Shown in pieces: positions 1-9,168 of a stretch of DNA of 45,936 nucleotides. The DNA is from Puniceicoccaceae bacterium (GTDB taxonomy: Bacteria > Verrucomicrobiota > Verrucomicrobiia > Opitutales > Coraliomargaritaceae): positions 1 to 45,936 of the forward strand of contig JAFMDL010000013.1 of the NCBI GenBank assembly GCA_017857255.1, in the 5' to 3' direction. The stretch's first letter is position 1; every line of letters begins with the position of its first letter. Both the position numbers and the translations under genes were made by a program. The notes beneath the pieces are model-generated. The model worked only from the letters and a program-made list of their open reading frames with translations. It was not told the DNA's origin and searched no databases.

Positions 1-33
1 ACTTTAATACTTTTGTACATTCCTACTTAAATC

Positions 34-48
34 GAGTGCGAAGCACTC
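34..48 (-). terminator. Short hairpin at the 3' end of the Nudix gene
   Basis: A perfect 6-bp inverted repeat (GAGTGC / GCACTC, 3-nt loop) overlaps the stop codon of the Nudix hydrolase gene. On the minus strand the loop reads TTC closed by C-G. What follows is only weakly T-rich (GATTTAAG), so this is a possible weak terminator or 3'-end stabiliser rather than a clear intrinsic terminator. Confidence 0.35.
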
Positions 49-508
49 AATTCACATCCCCCAAGTAGTTCGAACTCGGCTCGAAGCCTTCTTTTGTGAA
101 AAATGGTTTGATGGCTTCGGGCAATAAGCGGTGCTTGTGGAGCTCATCAAGTGCAACCCATTCGACCCCGATTTGCTTCTTGTCGTGCTCAGTGCCGGGG
201 CCGATCCCATTCGGGTTGGGCAGGGAGCAGCGGAACACACTCTCAAGTTGGTGGAAGCTGCGGTGGTCTTTGCTGAATTGGTGGTTTTTGCCGATGTATT
301 CGCGTACGTAAAGAAGCTCCCCCACCTCGACATCAGTGCCGATCTCTTCGAGGCATTCGCGCTGAAGGCCTTGAACTAAGGTTTCTCCATGATGTTGGCC
401 ACCGCCAGGGAGAATGTAGAAAATGCCAGAGTGGTCGCGCATTTTGATGGCGAGTAATTTGCCCTGTAGAATGATGAGGGCTCTGGCTGCTGTTCGGATC
501 GGGCGCAT
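47..508 (-). CDS. Nudix family hydrolase
   Basis: Predicted Nudix pyrophosphohydrolase of about 153 residues, cleaving a nucleoside diphosphate linked to some moiety X; the substrate cannot be read from sequence. The Nudix box is complete and canonical (G-x5-E-x7-R-E-x-x-E-E-x-G, running from GQHHGE to RECLEEIG), so the Mg2+-binding helix should work. I chose the ATG at 508 ([10 protein letters not shown]) because the family begins close to this point and a GGTGAG sits just upstream; the frame stays open 13 codons further upstream to 547. It is transcribed away from the next gene and looks monocistronic. Other Nudix subfamilies, such as ADP-ribose or (d)NTP hydrolases, are possible. Confidence 0.85.
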   Translation of the reverse strand: MRPIRTAARALIILQGKLLAIKMRDHSGIFYILPGGGQHHGETLVQGLQRECLEEIGTDVEVGELLYVREYIGKNHQFSKDHRSFHQLESVFRCSLPNPNGIGPGTEHDKKQIGVEWVALDELHKHRLLPEAIKPFFTKEGFEPSSNYLGDVN

Positions 509-646
509 AGATACTCTCACCAAAAAAGGAGAAATGCAGATGAGCAAGACTCAAGCGGGGTAAATACTCTCTGCAGGTAAATTTATTCTTCAAAATACGG
601 TGGTTCGCATTTGTCCTTAGCCAAGATCATCTAAATAATCCAAAAA

Positions 647-988
647 ATGGGAGAATTTGATACCACCGGGGTTTGGGAGCAGTTTGCAGACTCGCCAGCT
701 GCGCTCGCCTATTTAGAAGCGCGCTTTAAAGATGAGGCTTCCTTGCAGCATGTATTGCTGGAAGAGGCTGATGACAGTCATTTTTCAGTACAGCAATGGG
801 TAGAGGCGCTTATTGTACTGCAACAGTGGTTGGGAGCGCGTGGCTTGGAGCTTCCGGTTAAAGATAGTATTGGGTACGTTTCGTGCGCTGCGGCTGCCGC
901 GGGCGCTGGGGCTAGCCTATCGCACTTGCCCAGCATGGTGGATGATCTGCTTGAGGCCTATGGGTGTGATCGTGCGGTGAAAAAGTAG
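647..988 (+). CDS. Hypothetical protein, 113 aa
   Basis: I do not recognise this family. The product is acidic, mostly helical in pattern, and rich in Leu, Ala and Glu. It has no signal peptide or clear membrane segment; a short Ala/Gly-rich stretch ([11 protein letters not shown]) lies near residues 84-94. A reverse-strand alternative is poor, and the composition (many GAG/GCG/CTG codons, no rare codons) looks like real coding. No Shine-Dalgarno sequence is visible before the ATG. It lies 58 bp before mgtE on the same strand with no terminator between them, so the two may be co-transcribed. No function is proposed. Confidence 0.6.
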   Translation: MGEFDTTGVWEQFADSPAALAYLEARFKDEASLQHVLLEEADDSHFSVQQWVEALIVLQQWLGARGLELPVKDSIGYVSCAAAAAGAGASLSHLPSMVDDLLEAYGCDRAVKK

Positions 989-1046
989 GGAATATCGGCT
1001 TTACCTGCTTTACTCTGTCAGTGAGGCTTCTATTACCAGAGGTGTA

Positions 1047-2396
1047 ATGTTTGAAGAAAACACAGTTGCCGACTCGGAGATCGAGGCGCTGATCGAAAAT
1101 GGCCAGTTAAAGGCGCTTGCTGAGTCATTGGCAAGCTGGGCAAATCCTGAGGTGGCCGAATTGATCCTGCGGCTAGATAAGCCACACCAGGTGTTGGTGT
1201 ATCGTTCGTTACCGCGTGAGCGTGCGGCGGATGTGTTTGCGTATCTTGAGCCAGAAGACCAAGATGATGTCCTAGACGCGTTGACTGATGCCGACACGCG
1301 CCAGTTGCTTGCAAACCTTAGCCCTGACGATCGTACGGCGATGTTGGAAGAGCTGCCGGCAAAAGTCACGCGCCGCTTGATGCAGTTGTTGAGCCCCGAG
1401 GATTTGGCGGAATCACGCCAGTTGCTAGGGTATCCTGATGAGAGTGTTGGCCGCTTAATGACCCCAGACTACATTCGCCTGCGTGCGGAGTGGTCCTGTG
1501 AGCAAGCACTGGCTCATGTGCGTAAATATGGCCGTGATTCTGAGATTTTTAATATACTGTATGTAACTGACGCTGGCGGTAAGTTGGTCGATATCGTACG
1601 CATGCGGCGCTTGATCATGATGGATCCGCAGGCATTGATTCAGGATATGTTGAACTACAACTGTGTGAGTATTTCAGCATATGATGACCGGGAAGTCGCG
1701 GTGGAGATGATTCAGCGGTACGACGTCAATGCCCTCCCGGTAGTTGATTCTGAGGGCGTGTTACTTGGTATTGTGACAGTCGATGACATTCTTGACGTCG
1801 CTGAAGAGGAAGCCACAGAGGATATTCAAAAGGGGGCTGCGGTGGCACCCTTGCAGACGCGCTATAGTGTGGCATCACCGTCGCAGCTATTTCGTAAGCG
1901 CATCGGTTGGTTGCTTGTATTGATTTTTGTTAACTTAATCTCCGCGGGCGTTATTGCCCGTTATGAGGCCTTTATGGTAGAGTTCATAGCGCTTGCGCTG
2001 TTTATGCCATTAGTGATTGCCAGTGGAGGAAACTGTGGAGCGCAGTCAGCGACACTGATGGTGCGTGCGATTGCGACTGGAGATCTCGAGCTAAGCGATT
2101 GGCTGGCAGCAGTGGGTAAAGAGCTTTTTGTTGGAGCATTACTCGGCGGTGCGATGGCGGTGATTGCTGGAGCGGTGGGGCAACTTTATGGTGGGGACAG
2201 TAAGATTGCCCTCATTGTTGGGCTGAGTATGGTTTCGATTGTGTTTGTCGCCAACAGTTTTGGTGCGTTGCTACCATTTGCGTTGAGCCGCCTCAAGGTT
2301 GACCCGGCCGCTGCGAGTAGCCCGCTCATTACCTCTGTGATGGATGTGCTGGGGCTGATTATTTATTTCTCAATTGCAGCCTTGGTGCTGCAATAA
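1047..2396 (+). CDS. mgtE: Magnesium transporter MgtE
   Basis: MgtE-type Mg2+ channel of the inner membrane, 449 residues, the normal length. In order it shows an N-terminal superhelical domain (about residues 15-125, with the [14 protein letters not shown] repeats), two CBS domains (about 130-190 and 197-255, including [19 protein letters not shown]), and a membrane domain of about five helices (280-449) with the conserved [17 protein letters not shown] segment. In known MgtE proteins the N and CBS domains close the pore when cytosolic Mg2+ is high. The ATG at 1047 follows AGAGGT at short spacing. No magnesium riboswitch is visible upstream. The gene ends about 150 bp before the convergent dapF gene, with a hairpin between them. 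Confidence 0.95.
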   Translation: MFEENTVADSEIEALIENGQLKALAESLASWANPEVAELILRLDKPHQVLVYRSLPRERAADVFAYLEPEDQDDVLDALTDADTRQLLANLSPDDRTAMLEELPAKVTRRLMQLLSPEDLAESRQLLGYPDESVGRLMTPDYIRLRAEWSCEQALAHVRKYGRDSEIFNILYVTDAGGKLVDIVRMRRLIMMDPQALIQDMLNYNCVSISAYDDREVAVEMIQRYDVNALPVVDSEGVLLGIVTVDDILDVAEEEATEDIQKGAAVAPLQTRYSVASPSQLFRKRIGWLLVLIFVNLISAGVIARYEAFMVEFIALALFMPLVIASGGNCGAQSATLMVRAIATGDLELSDWLAAVGKELFVGALLGGAMAVIAGAVGQLYGGDSKIALIVGLSMVSIVFVANSFGALLPFALSRLKVDPAAASSPLITSVMDVLGLIIYFSIAALVLQ

Positions 2397-2494
2397 GGCG
2401 ATTCTAGTGGATCGTCACTGCGATGATTTCCCGAGACTGGGATTCTTGAGTTTGAAAGTTTAATTCAATCTGTGCGCGGCGGGAATAACACAAT

Positions 2495-2523
2495 AAAAAG
2501 CCTACCTTGGATGGGTAGGCTTT
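2495..2523 (-). terminator. Intrinsic terminator (dapF side, possibly bidirectional)
   Basis: A perfect 10-bp stem (2497-2506 with 2514-2523, 7-nt loop) sits between the convergent mgtE and dapF genes. Read on the minus strand it ends in TTTTTA, a good U-tract for stopping dapF transcripts. On the plus strand the tail is only TTTA, so termination of mgtE there would be weaker. Confidence 0.8.
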
Positions 2524-2546
2524 AGGTGAAGCACGTGGATCTCTCC

Positions 2547-3404
2547 TTAGCCTTTATCTGAAAACGAGAGGGCTTCAGGATCAAAAATCATGTCGGCGAC
2601 ACGGGTGGCCGGGCCTGTCATACGCACTGCGTAATCGGCGCCAATCTCGATTGCGATCTGCCCCCCCGGCATGTGCACAGTAATAGTGCTGTCGCAGAGG
2701 CCGATGCGATGTGCAACTGCTGCTGCAGCGCTACTACTGGAGCCAGAGGCGAGGGTATAGCCTGCACCGCGTTCCCAGATCTCGATCTGTATATTGTTAC
2801 GATCAATCACTTTGAGGAACTGCACGTTGGTGCGGTTGGGAAAGGTCGAGTCGACTTCGATCGCGGCGCCGTCTTGACAAGCGAGTGCTGCTGAGATTTC
2901 AGGCAGTGGTACGACGCAGTGCGGGTTTCCGATGTCGGCGAGGTAGACTGTATAGTCGGTGCCGTTAATGGTGAGTTGTTGACCAATCTCTCGGGCGGCT
3001 TGTTCGGGGCCATCCAGTGGGATGTGGTCCATGGCGAAGGTAACTTTGCCCATGTCAACGGTGATAGAGGCAGCGCCATCGCTGATCTTGCAGGTAACAA
3101 CGCCGCCGAGGGTATCCACTGTAAAAGCATCGTTGTTGACTTTGCCGATGTCATAAAGATAGCGAGCAAAGATACGCAGGCCGTTGCCACTTTTCTCTGC
3201 CTCGCTGCCATCTGGATTCATGATGCGTAGGCCGAAGTCTGCGTTGTCAGTAGCGAGTGGGCCGTAGAGGATGCCATCTGAGCCAAGACCAAAATTGCGG
3301 TGGCAAATTCGCACGGTGTCTTCGGCGCTTGGTAGTGCGTTGGCGTGTTGAGGGTCGAGTACGAGATAATCGTTTCCAAGTGCGTGATATTTAAAGAATT
3401 TCAT
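2547..3404 (-). CDS. dapF: DapF-family epimerase with both catalytic Cys replaced by Ser
   Basis: Diaminopimelate epimerase family, 285 residues, full length. Family motifs are present: FFKYHALGNDY at the start, RNFGLGSDGI (36-45), NPDGSEAEKSGNGLR (63-77), NPHCVV (160-165), FPNRTNVQF (188-196) and ERGAGYTLASGSS (211-223). Known DapF enzymes racemise the meso/LL centre of diaminopimelate with two cysteines, in xCGNG and xACGSG. Here those positions are Ser72 (AGT) and Ser220 (TCT). The fold should be intact, but the classical two-thiol mechanism is not. It could be an epimerase of altered chemistry or substrate, or a non-catalytic paralogue. It is separated from leuA by 87 bp on the same strand. 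The family assignment is firm; the activity is not. Confidence 0.85.
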   Translation of the reverse strand: MKFFKYHALGNDYLVLDPQHANALPSAEDTVRICHRNFGLGSDGILYGPLATDNADFGLRIMNPDGSEAEKSGNGLRIFARYLYDIGKVNNDAFTVDTLGGVVTCKISDGAASITVDMGKVTFAMDHIPLDGPEQAAREIGQQLTINGTDYTVYLADIGNPHCVVPLPEISAALACQDGAAIEVDSTFPNRTNVQFLKVIDRNNIQIEIWERGAGYTLASGSSSSAAAAVAHRIGLCDSTITVHMPGGQIAIEIGADYAVRMTGPATRVADMIFDPEALSFSDKG

Positions 3405-3491
3405 GTAGCTGAGAGTGTCGTCTTATATGAAGTATGTGCTAACAAATTGAGTGTAGTTACGTTGGATTGCAGGCAATTGTAGTGCCTGAAA

Positions 3492-5195
3492 CTATCCCAG
3501 ATGCGATTCCGGATGCGTGGTCTGTGCCCGATTGAATGCGCTAACTAATGCATGTAAGCCTGCGAGTTCGATGTTGGCATCGATGCCACACCCGTAAAAA
3601 ATCGAGCCCTGGTTATGCTTGATCTGGATGTAGGCTGCTGCGTCTGTCTTCGAACCGCGCCCGATTGAATGTTGCCGATAGTCGTTAAGCGTGAAGTGTT
3701 TCCAGCCCTTTGTTTCGAGCGCATTCACAAAGGCGCTGATGGGTCCGTTACCGCGGCCAGAGAGACTCAGCGCTTCTCCCTTGAATTCAACTTGAGCATC
3801 AATGCTCACTTCACCGGCCTTGGAGAAGTCTTCGCGCTCAATGGATACTAATTTAAGTGGAGTGCGTAAGTTCACATATTCGTTTTGAAAGATTTTGTGG
3901 ACTTCTTCGGACTTTAGCTCGCGTGAGTCTTTGTCGGCCGCATTATTGACGACCTGACCCACTTCAGGGTGCATGACTTTAGGCAATTCCAACCCAAATT
4001 CACGCGAGAGGATATAGGCGACACCTCCTTTTCCGCTCTGACTGTTAATGCGGATAATTGCTTCGTAATCACGGCCAAGATCTGCTGGATCAATTAACAA
4101 ATAAGGCACCTGCCAGTGCGCGCCGGGTTCGGTGTTACCGGCACGTAGGTCCATGCCTTTTTTGATCGCATCTTGGTGTGAGCCCGAGAATGCCGTGAAG
4201 ACTAAGTCCCCTGCGTAGGGGTGTCGATCAGGCACTTGCATGCGAGTCACACGCTCGTAGCAGGCGCGAGTGTGCTCTAGGTGACTAAAGTCTAGCTGTG
4301 GATCGACGCCTTGCGTGTATAAGTTCAAAGCCACTGTGACGATGTCAAGATTGCCAGTGCGTTCGCCGTTGCCAAAGAGGGTGCCTTCGACACGGTCTGC
4401 GCCTGCCATCAATCCGAGTTCGGTAGCGGCGACGCCAGTGCCGCGGTCATTGTGCGTGTGCAAAGAAATGATCGCTTTGTTGCGCTCTTTTAAGTTGCGG
4501 CAGAACCACTCGATTTGGTCGGCATGTACATTCGGCGTGGCCACCTCGACGGTGGCCGGCAGGTTTAAGATGATTTTATTGGCTTCGGTTGGTTGCCAAA
4601 CATGCATCACCGCTTCGCAAATTTCCAATGCGTATTCGACTTCGGTATCAGAAAAACTTTCAGGAGAATACTGGAGCCGAACGTGAGTGCCAGGAACTGT
4701 ATCGACGAGTCCTTTAATCAATTGTGCACCTTCAATCGCGATTTGCTTGATGGCTTCTTTACTCTTGTTAAAGGTGACGCGGCGCTGGAGAGGCGAGGTC
4801 GAGTTATATAAGTGCACGATGGCATTGGGCACCCCTTCGAGGCTTTCAAAGGTGCGACGAATTAAATGCTCTCGAGCTTGGACTAGTACCTGCAAAGTGA
4901 CATCAGCAGGGATGCGCTTTTCGTCCACCAGCCGGCGGATGAAGTTGAACTCGGTATCGCTGGCGGATGGGAAGCCTACTTCGATTTCTTTGAAACCGGT
5001 GGCGACCAGTAATTCGAAGAACTCGACTTTCTCATCGACGTTCATGGGGATGGCAAGCGCTTGGTTACCATCGCGAAGATCGACGCTTGCCCAGATGGGT
5101 GCGCAATCAATTATTTGGTCCGGCCATGTGCGGTTGGGCAAATGGATTTGCGGAAAGGGGCGATACTTGGAGATGTTGCCTGTTTGCATGGTCAT
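3492..5195 (-). CDS. leuA: 2-isopropylmalate synthase, long form (LeuA)
   Basis: First committed step of leucine synthesis: condenses acetyl-CoA with 2-oxoisovalerate. At 567 residues this is the long LeuA type. The HMGL-like TIM barrel carries the catalytic/metal motif DLRDGNQAL (39-47) and the metal-binding HTHND (246-250). The C-terminal part from about residue 430 is the LeuA allosteric domain for leucine feedback. The ATG at 5195 is followed two codons later by another ATG (5189); neither has a clear ribosome-binding site. The gene precedes dapF on the same strand. The upstream 330 bp show no leucine-rich leader peptide that I can recognise. Other leu genes are not in the window. Confidence 0.93.
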   Translation of the reverse strand: MTMQTGNISKYRPFPQIHLPNRTWPDQIIDCAPIWASVDLRDGNQALAIPMNVDEKVEFFELLVATGFKEIEVGFPSASDTEFNFIRRLVDEKRIPADVTLQVLVQAREHLIRRTFESLEGVPNAIVHLYNSTSPLQRRVTFNKSKEAIKQIAIEGAQLIKGLVDTVPGTHVRLQYSPESFSDTEVEYALEICEAVMHVWQPTEANKIILNLPATVEVATPNVHADQIEWFCRNLKERNKAIISLHTHNDRGTGVAATELGLMAGADRVEGTLFGNGERTGNLDIVTVALNLYTQGVDPQLDFSHLEHTRACYERVTRMQVPDRHPYAGDLVFTAFSGSHQDAIKKGMDLRAGNTEPGAHWQVPYLLIDPADLGRDYEAIIRINSQSGKGGVAYILSREFGLELPKVMHPEVGQVVNNAADKDSRELKSEEVHKIFQNEYVNLRTPLKLVSIEREDFSKAGEVSIDAQVEFKGEALSLSGRGNGPISAFVNALETKGWKHFTLNDYRQHSIGRGSKTDAAAYIQIKHNQGSIFYGCGIDANIELAGLHALVSAFNRAQTTHPESHLG

Positions 5196-5525
5196 GCTAG
5201 GAAAATAGGTTAACTACTGAAAGATGTGTTTCGAAATACGAGGCGAATTTGAAGGCTAGGCGCACCATGCATAGTGCCGGGAGCTCTGGCTCGCTCGATT
5301 GTGTATGCACGGCTGGTGGCCCATAGACGTGTTACTTGATGCCCCCATCGAATAGGAAGAGCAGTGCGCTTGGGAGGCCTGTCGGCCTTGCGAATAAAGA
5401 GTGCATTGAGGTGAAGCATTTAGGGCTTTTACGCTCTGTCAAGCGCGTGCTTGCCTACGGCTCGCTTGACCCTGTGCTACTTGAGACTTGTTTATCGGTG
5501 CTCCAGCTTACAGAGTAAAGTCACT
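5196..5525. other. Intergenic region between divergent leuA and coaC
   Basis: About 330 bp with no convincing gene; the open frames in it have no family resemblance. It must hold the promoters for leuA (-) and coaC (+). Two inverted repeats stand out: AGGCC-tgtc-GGCCT near 5380, and TCAAGCG / CGCTTGA (5439-5445 with 5463-5469) about 60 bp before coaC. Neither has a T-run after it, so a protein-binding or structural role is as likely as termination. Confidence 0.5.
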
Positions 5526-6092
5526 ATGGCAGATACGAACATAGACTTAAAGGGGCGCACTATCATTTTGGGGGTGACTGGATCGATCGCGGCATACAAG
5601 GCGGCTGATATTACTAGTCGCTTGACCGAAGCGGGCGCTACCGTGTACCCAGTGCTGACTGAGTCGGCGTGTCGTTTTATACAGCCGCTGACTCTGCAAG
5701 TACTGTCGCGAAATCCGGCGTCATCGGACCTCTGGAAAGAAGGCGAAGGGTGGCAACCGGGGCATATCGAATTGGCAGATCAAGCAGATCTGTTATTGGT
5801 GGCTCCGGCGACCTCGCACTGCCTCGCACTGTTTGCGCAGGGCTTAGCGCCTGATCTGCTTTCATCCATCCATTTGGCAACTGCTGCACCAGTGATGCTG
5901 GCCCCTGCGATGAATGGTAAAATGCTGGCGCACGCAGCGACCCAAGTTAATCTGGAAATACTGCGTTCGCGAGGCTATCACTTTATTGAGCCGCAAAGCG
6001 GCATGCTTGCCTGTGGCTATGAAGGCGAGGGCAAGCTTGCTGTAGTTGAGGATATTGTGCAATCAGTGCACGATTTTTTTGCTCAGCATTGA
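5526..6092 (+). CDS. coaC: Phosphopantothenoylcysteine decarboxylase (stand-alone CoaC)
   Basis: FMN-dependent decarboxylase that makes 4'-phosphopantetheine in coenzyme A synthesis; 188 residues, only the CoaC half of the usual bifunctional CoaBC (about 400 residues). Visible motifs: GVTGSIAAYKAAD (16-28, FMN site), the catalytic His80 in GHIELADQADLLLVAPATS, PAMN (127-130), and ACGYEGEGK (162-170) with the active-site Cys163. I chose the ATG at 5526 because the flavoprotein fold begins right after it; the frame is open upstream to 5451 without homology. The gene ends 9 bp before the next start, suggesting co-transcription. The partner ligase CoaB is not in the window, so it must be elsewhere or absent. 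Confidence 0.9.
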   Translation: MADTNIDLKGRTIILGVTGSIAAYKAADITSRLTEAGATVYPVLTESACRFIQPLTLQVLSRNPASSDLWKEGEGWQPGHIELADQADLLLVAPATSHCLALFAQGLAPDLLSSIHLATAAPVMLAPAMNGKMLAHAATQVNLEILRSRGYHFIEPQSGMLACGYEGEGKLAVVEDIVQSVHDFFAQH

Positions 6093-6101
6093 TTATTGAG
6101 A

Positions 6102-9100
6102 ATGGAGAATGATGAAACGCAGTTAGGGGCGGATTCTCCTGTTTCAAAAAAAGAACGCCTTAATAATCCTATCCTGAAGCCGGGGGAGGAGTTTGGCCAT
6201 TTTCGTGTGGTCAAGTGTATTTCTGACGGGTTGTTGGCCAATTATTATCGGATGCAGCATATTCGGGACTTGCATGAGTTGACCGTAGGAGTGCTACACC
6301 CTCGTACCATTAAGGATCGTGAATGCCTAAAGCGCTTAGAACGTCTGCAGGTGTCCCTCCAGGCCATTGACCATCAAGGAGTGCCGCAGATCCAAGAATG
6401 TATGTTGATCGATGATCGGCATTGTATCGTGATGGATCTGGTGCAAGGGCAGTGCTTGAGTGCCTATTTTACGGAGCATGCAGTGCCTAGGAAATCAGGA
6501 ATCCATCCGTCGAAAGTGGCTCGAATCTATGCACAGTTGTTGGGCCTTCTTGGTTGTGCGCATGCGGAGGGAGTCGATCACCGGGACATGGATACCGATT
6601 TAATCTTCATCCAAGAGGATGGATCGATCCAGATGCTAGGCTTCGGCTTAAAGGCGGCCTTGGGCGATACCGTATTTGAATCGATTGTTTCAGCGTCAGT
6701 CTCACCACTGTCTTCTGATAAGGTGGTCGAGCGGCTAGATTCGTTTGATGTGATGAGCCCTGAGTATCGGCGCGGCCTTCCTGAAGATTATCGTGTGGAT
6801 GTTTATGAAGCAGGCTATATCGTATATTGGCTTTTGACTGGATGTGAGGTTAACTTGAAGGCATATGAGGCGCCATCTTCAATGTCCGAGTCATTATTAG
6901 TTTGGGACACAGTACTTGAAATATCACTCCAGCGTGACTGCGATGAACGATATCAGTCATGCCAAGGGGTGCTAATCGCACTTAGGAGCTTGGAGGACCG
7001 GCTTGGGGTCGAATCTGCCAGTTTGGTGCAGAGGCAGATTAACCTTATTCCAGTGCCTAAGGGGATCACTGCTCGAGGGGAATTAGTCACTCGCATCTAC
7101 AGGTTGGGGATGGCTTGGTTGGTCGCCATCAGCATCGTCGTATGGCTTGCCTTGACATTTTTCAGTGGCGATGTGGAGCCGGAGCAGCAGGTTGTGGAAG
7201 CGCCAGCGGATGTGCCGGGTAATGTAAAAATTAACGTTATGCCTAAAAACGCGTCGATTCGGTTTATCGGTATAAATAGGGTAGTTCAAGATGAGGCCGG
7301 TAAGTTCGATTTAGCAATTGCACCAGGGAGTTACAACCTGCTTGTCTCTGCGTTGGACCACGTGCAGCAGGAGGTGACTTTGACTGTTGCTGAGGAGGTC
7401 GTGATGCCAGTCCTAAATGTTGAGCTGGAGGCCGCGGCGCATACTACAGAAATCCAAACTGAACCAGGCGCAACAATTAGCGCGCTAGATGAGGGTGATC
7501 TTGAAGCAGCGCTTGGCACTGCGGATGAATTTGGAAGGTTCCACTACAAGTGGGATTTATCTGACGGCGCTGGACGGATTGTAGTGCGTAAAGCCGGATA
7601 TACTCCCGCGATTGTTCACGAGCTGAGCAAAATTCCTATGCAAGTGCCATTACAGGTGCAATCATCGACTCTGACCGTACGCTCTGTACCAGCTGGAGCC
7701 CATGTCTTCTTAAATAATACAGATATCGGGCTTTCCCCGCTCACTATTAATCTATCGCAGGGCAATGATCAGTGTCTAGTTGGGGTACAACTTCAGGGCT
7801 ATCGCACAGTAACCCGAGAAATTGATCTCGAGTATGGTAAGCACGAGATTGTCGACTTTGGTGCGTTAGCAAGCTGTACTGCAGCACTTGATTTTACAGT
7901 TATGTTCGAGGGCTTGAAGGCAGAAGAATCGTTGCACTTGATGGCAGATTTGATTGTTGAATTAAATGGCCTAGAGTTACCTTACGGGGCGGATTTTTTT
8001 AAGGAAATACCAGAAGGTGTGCACCAAGTCCGACTACTGCATCCGTTATATGTGTCCGATATACGAAGCGTCGAAGTCGAGGATCGAGTCGACCAGAAGC
8101 TTACCTATCAGATGAGTCCGTTACCTGCGCAGGTGCGGATCGTTTTACCAGTTGGCATGGTTGCAAACCTGTATGTCAATCAAGAGCCGATGAGATTGGT
8201 GGAGGGCTTGCTGCTAGTTAAGCCCAACGAGCTTGCCGAGCTTGAGGTAAGAGTTGAAAACCATTTAACAATGATTCGTCGCTTTCAGTTAAAGCCGAAT
8301 GAGTCTTTTGTTTGGAATGTGACACCTGTACCCATTCCAGCACCTGAGCCAGGTGCTAATTGGTCGGTCCCGTATCTCAAACAGAAGCTCGTCTGGTTGG
8401 ATTCTGGGGAATTCATGATGGGGAGCCCATTACCTGAAGTTAGTCGCTTACCGAATGAAGGCCCACAGCTTAGGGTTCGGTTTAGTCGAGGTTTCTGGAT
8501 GGGGATGCATGAGGTGACACAAGCAGATTATTATACATTGCTTAAAGAGGGGACCGCTCAGACCATGGGCACGCATGCTCCAGTTGACCGAGTGACATGG
8601 GCGGATGCTAATTATTACTGCATGTCTTTAACTAAGCGAGAGCGCCTAGCGGGACGCTTGCCTGATGGTTATATATATCGATTGCCGACGGAGGCAGAGT
8701 GGGAGTATGCCGCGCGCGCTGGCACAGAAACTCCATTTTCTTTTGGTGAGTTTGCTAATCCAGCACAAGGCAACTTTAAGGGCTCCTACCCAGTTCACAA
8801 TAAAAGTGCTAGCACTGCAACAGGTCATTATGGCGCGTTGCCAGTTGGCTCTTACTCGCCAAATGGATTTGGGCTACATGACCTACATGGTAATGTCGCT
8901 GAGTGGACCTTGGATGGTTATCATAGTCGTCATGCTGCTGCTTTTAGCCTAGGTCCTCGACCTCGGCGAGAGGGTGGGCTAGTCGCCGTCCGCGGAGGTA
9001 GTTGGAAAGATTTCGCGAGGTCTGTCCGCTCTGCTGCACGGATTGGCGCGCGTCCTACCATGGCCAGTGATGCGATCGGCTTTCGTGTAGTATTGGCTCC

Positions 9101-9113
9101 GGCCTTGCATTAA
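6102..9113 (+). CDS. Membrane pseudokinase with PEGA repeats and C-terminal FGE-like domain
   Basis: About 1003 residues, multi-domain. Residues ~30-300 follow a Ser/Thr kinase fold: HRDMDTDL (160-167), MSPEYRRG (218-225) and DVYEAGYIVYWLLTG (233-247). However the VAIK lysine is absent (LTVGVL), HRDLKPxN is degraded to HRDMDTDL, and DFG reads GFG (180-182), so it should be a pseudokinase. One membrane helix lies at ~333-354. The outer part has PEGA-type beta domains (about 374-430 and 521-575, e.g. VRSVPAGAHVFLNNTDIGLSP) and a C-terminal formylglycine-generating-enzyme-like domain (~763-1000: PTEAEWEYAARAG, GLHDLHGNVAEW, RGGSWKDFARSVRSAAR). The paired cysteines of true FGE are missing, so it is probably a binding domain. 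The ATG at 6102 is preferred over an in-frame TTG at 6096. A scaffold or surface sensor role is inferred. Confidence 0.85.
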   Translation: MENDETQLGADSPVSKKERLNNPILKPGEEFGHFRVVKCISDGLLANYYRMQHIRDLHELTVGVLHPRTIKDRECLKRLERLQVSLQAIDHQGVPQIQECMLIDDRHCIVMDLVQGQCLSAYFTEHAVPRKSGIHPSKVARIYAQLLGLLGCAHAEGVDHRDMDTDLIFIQEDGSIQMLGFGLKAALGDTVFESIVSASVSPLSSDKVVERLDSFDVMSPEYRRGLPEDYRVDVYEAGYIVYWLLTGCEVNLKAYEAPSSMSESLLVWDTVLEISLQRDCDERYQSCQGVLIALRSLEDRLGVESASLVQRQINLIPVPKGITARGELVTRIYRLGMAWLVAISIVVWLALTFFSGDVEPEQQVVEAPADVPGNVKINVMPKNASIRFIGINRVVQDEAGKFDLAIAPGSYNLLVSALDHVQQEVTLTVAEEVVMPVLNVELEAAAHTTEIQTEPGATISALDEGDLEAALGTADEFGRFHYKWDLSDGAGRIVVRKAGYTPAIVHELSKIPMQVPLQVQSSTLTVRSVPAGAHVFLNNTDIGLSPLTINLSQGNDQCLVGVQLQGYRTVTREIDLEYGKHEIVDFGALASCTAALDFTVMFEGLKAEESLHLMADLIVELNGLELPYGADFFKEIPEGVHQVRLLHPLYVSDIRSVEVEDRVDQKLTYQMSPLPAQVRIVLPVGMVANLYVNQEPMRLVEGLLLVKPNELAELEVRVENHLTMIRRFQLKPNESFVWNVTPVPIPAPEPGANWSVPYLKQKLVWLDSGEFMMGSPLPEVSRLPNEGPQLRVRFSRGFWMGMHEVTQADYYTLLKEGTAQTMGTHAPVDRVTWADANYYCMSLTKRERLAGRLPDGYIYRLPTEAEWEYAARAGTETPFSFGEFANPAQGNFKGSYPVHNKSASTATGHYGALPVGSYSPNGFGLHDLHGNVAEWTLDGYHSRHAAAFSLGPRPRREGGLVAVRGGSWKDFARSVRSAARIGARPTMASDAIGFRVVLAPALH

Positions 9114-9168
9114 CTTGTTATTTCGGGCCTTGCTTAATCAGCAGAAGCATTTTTAGAGTTCCACACAT

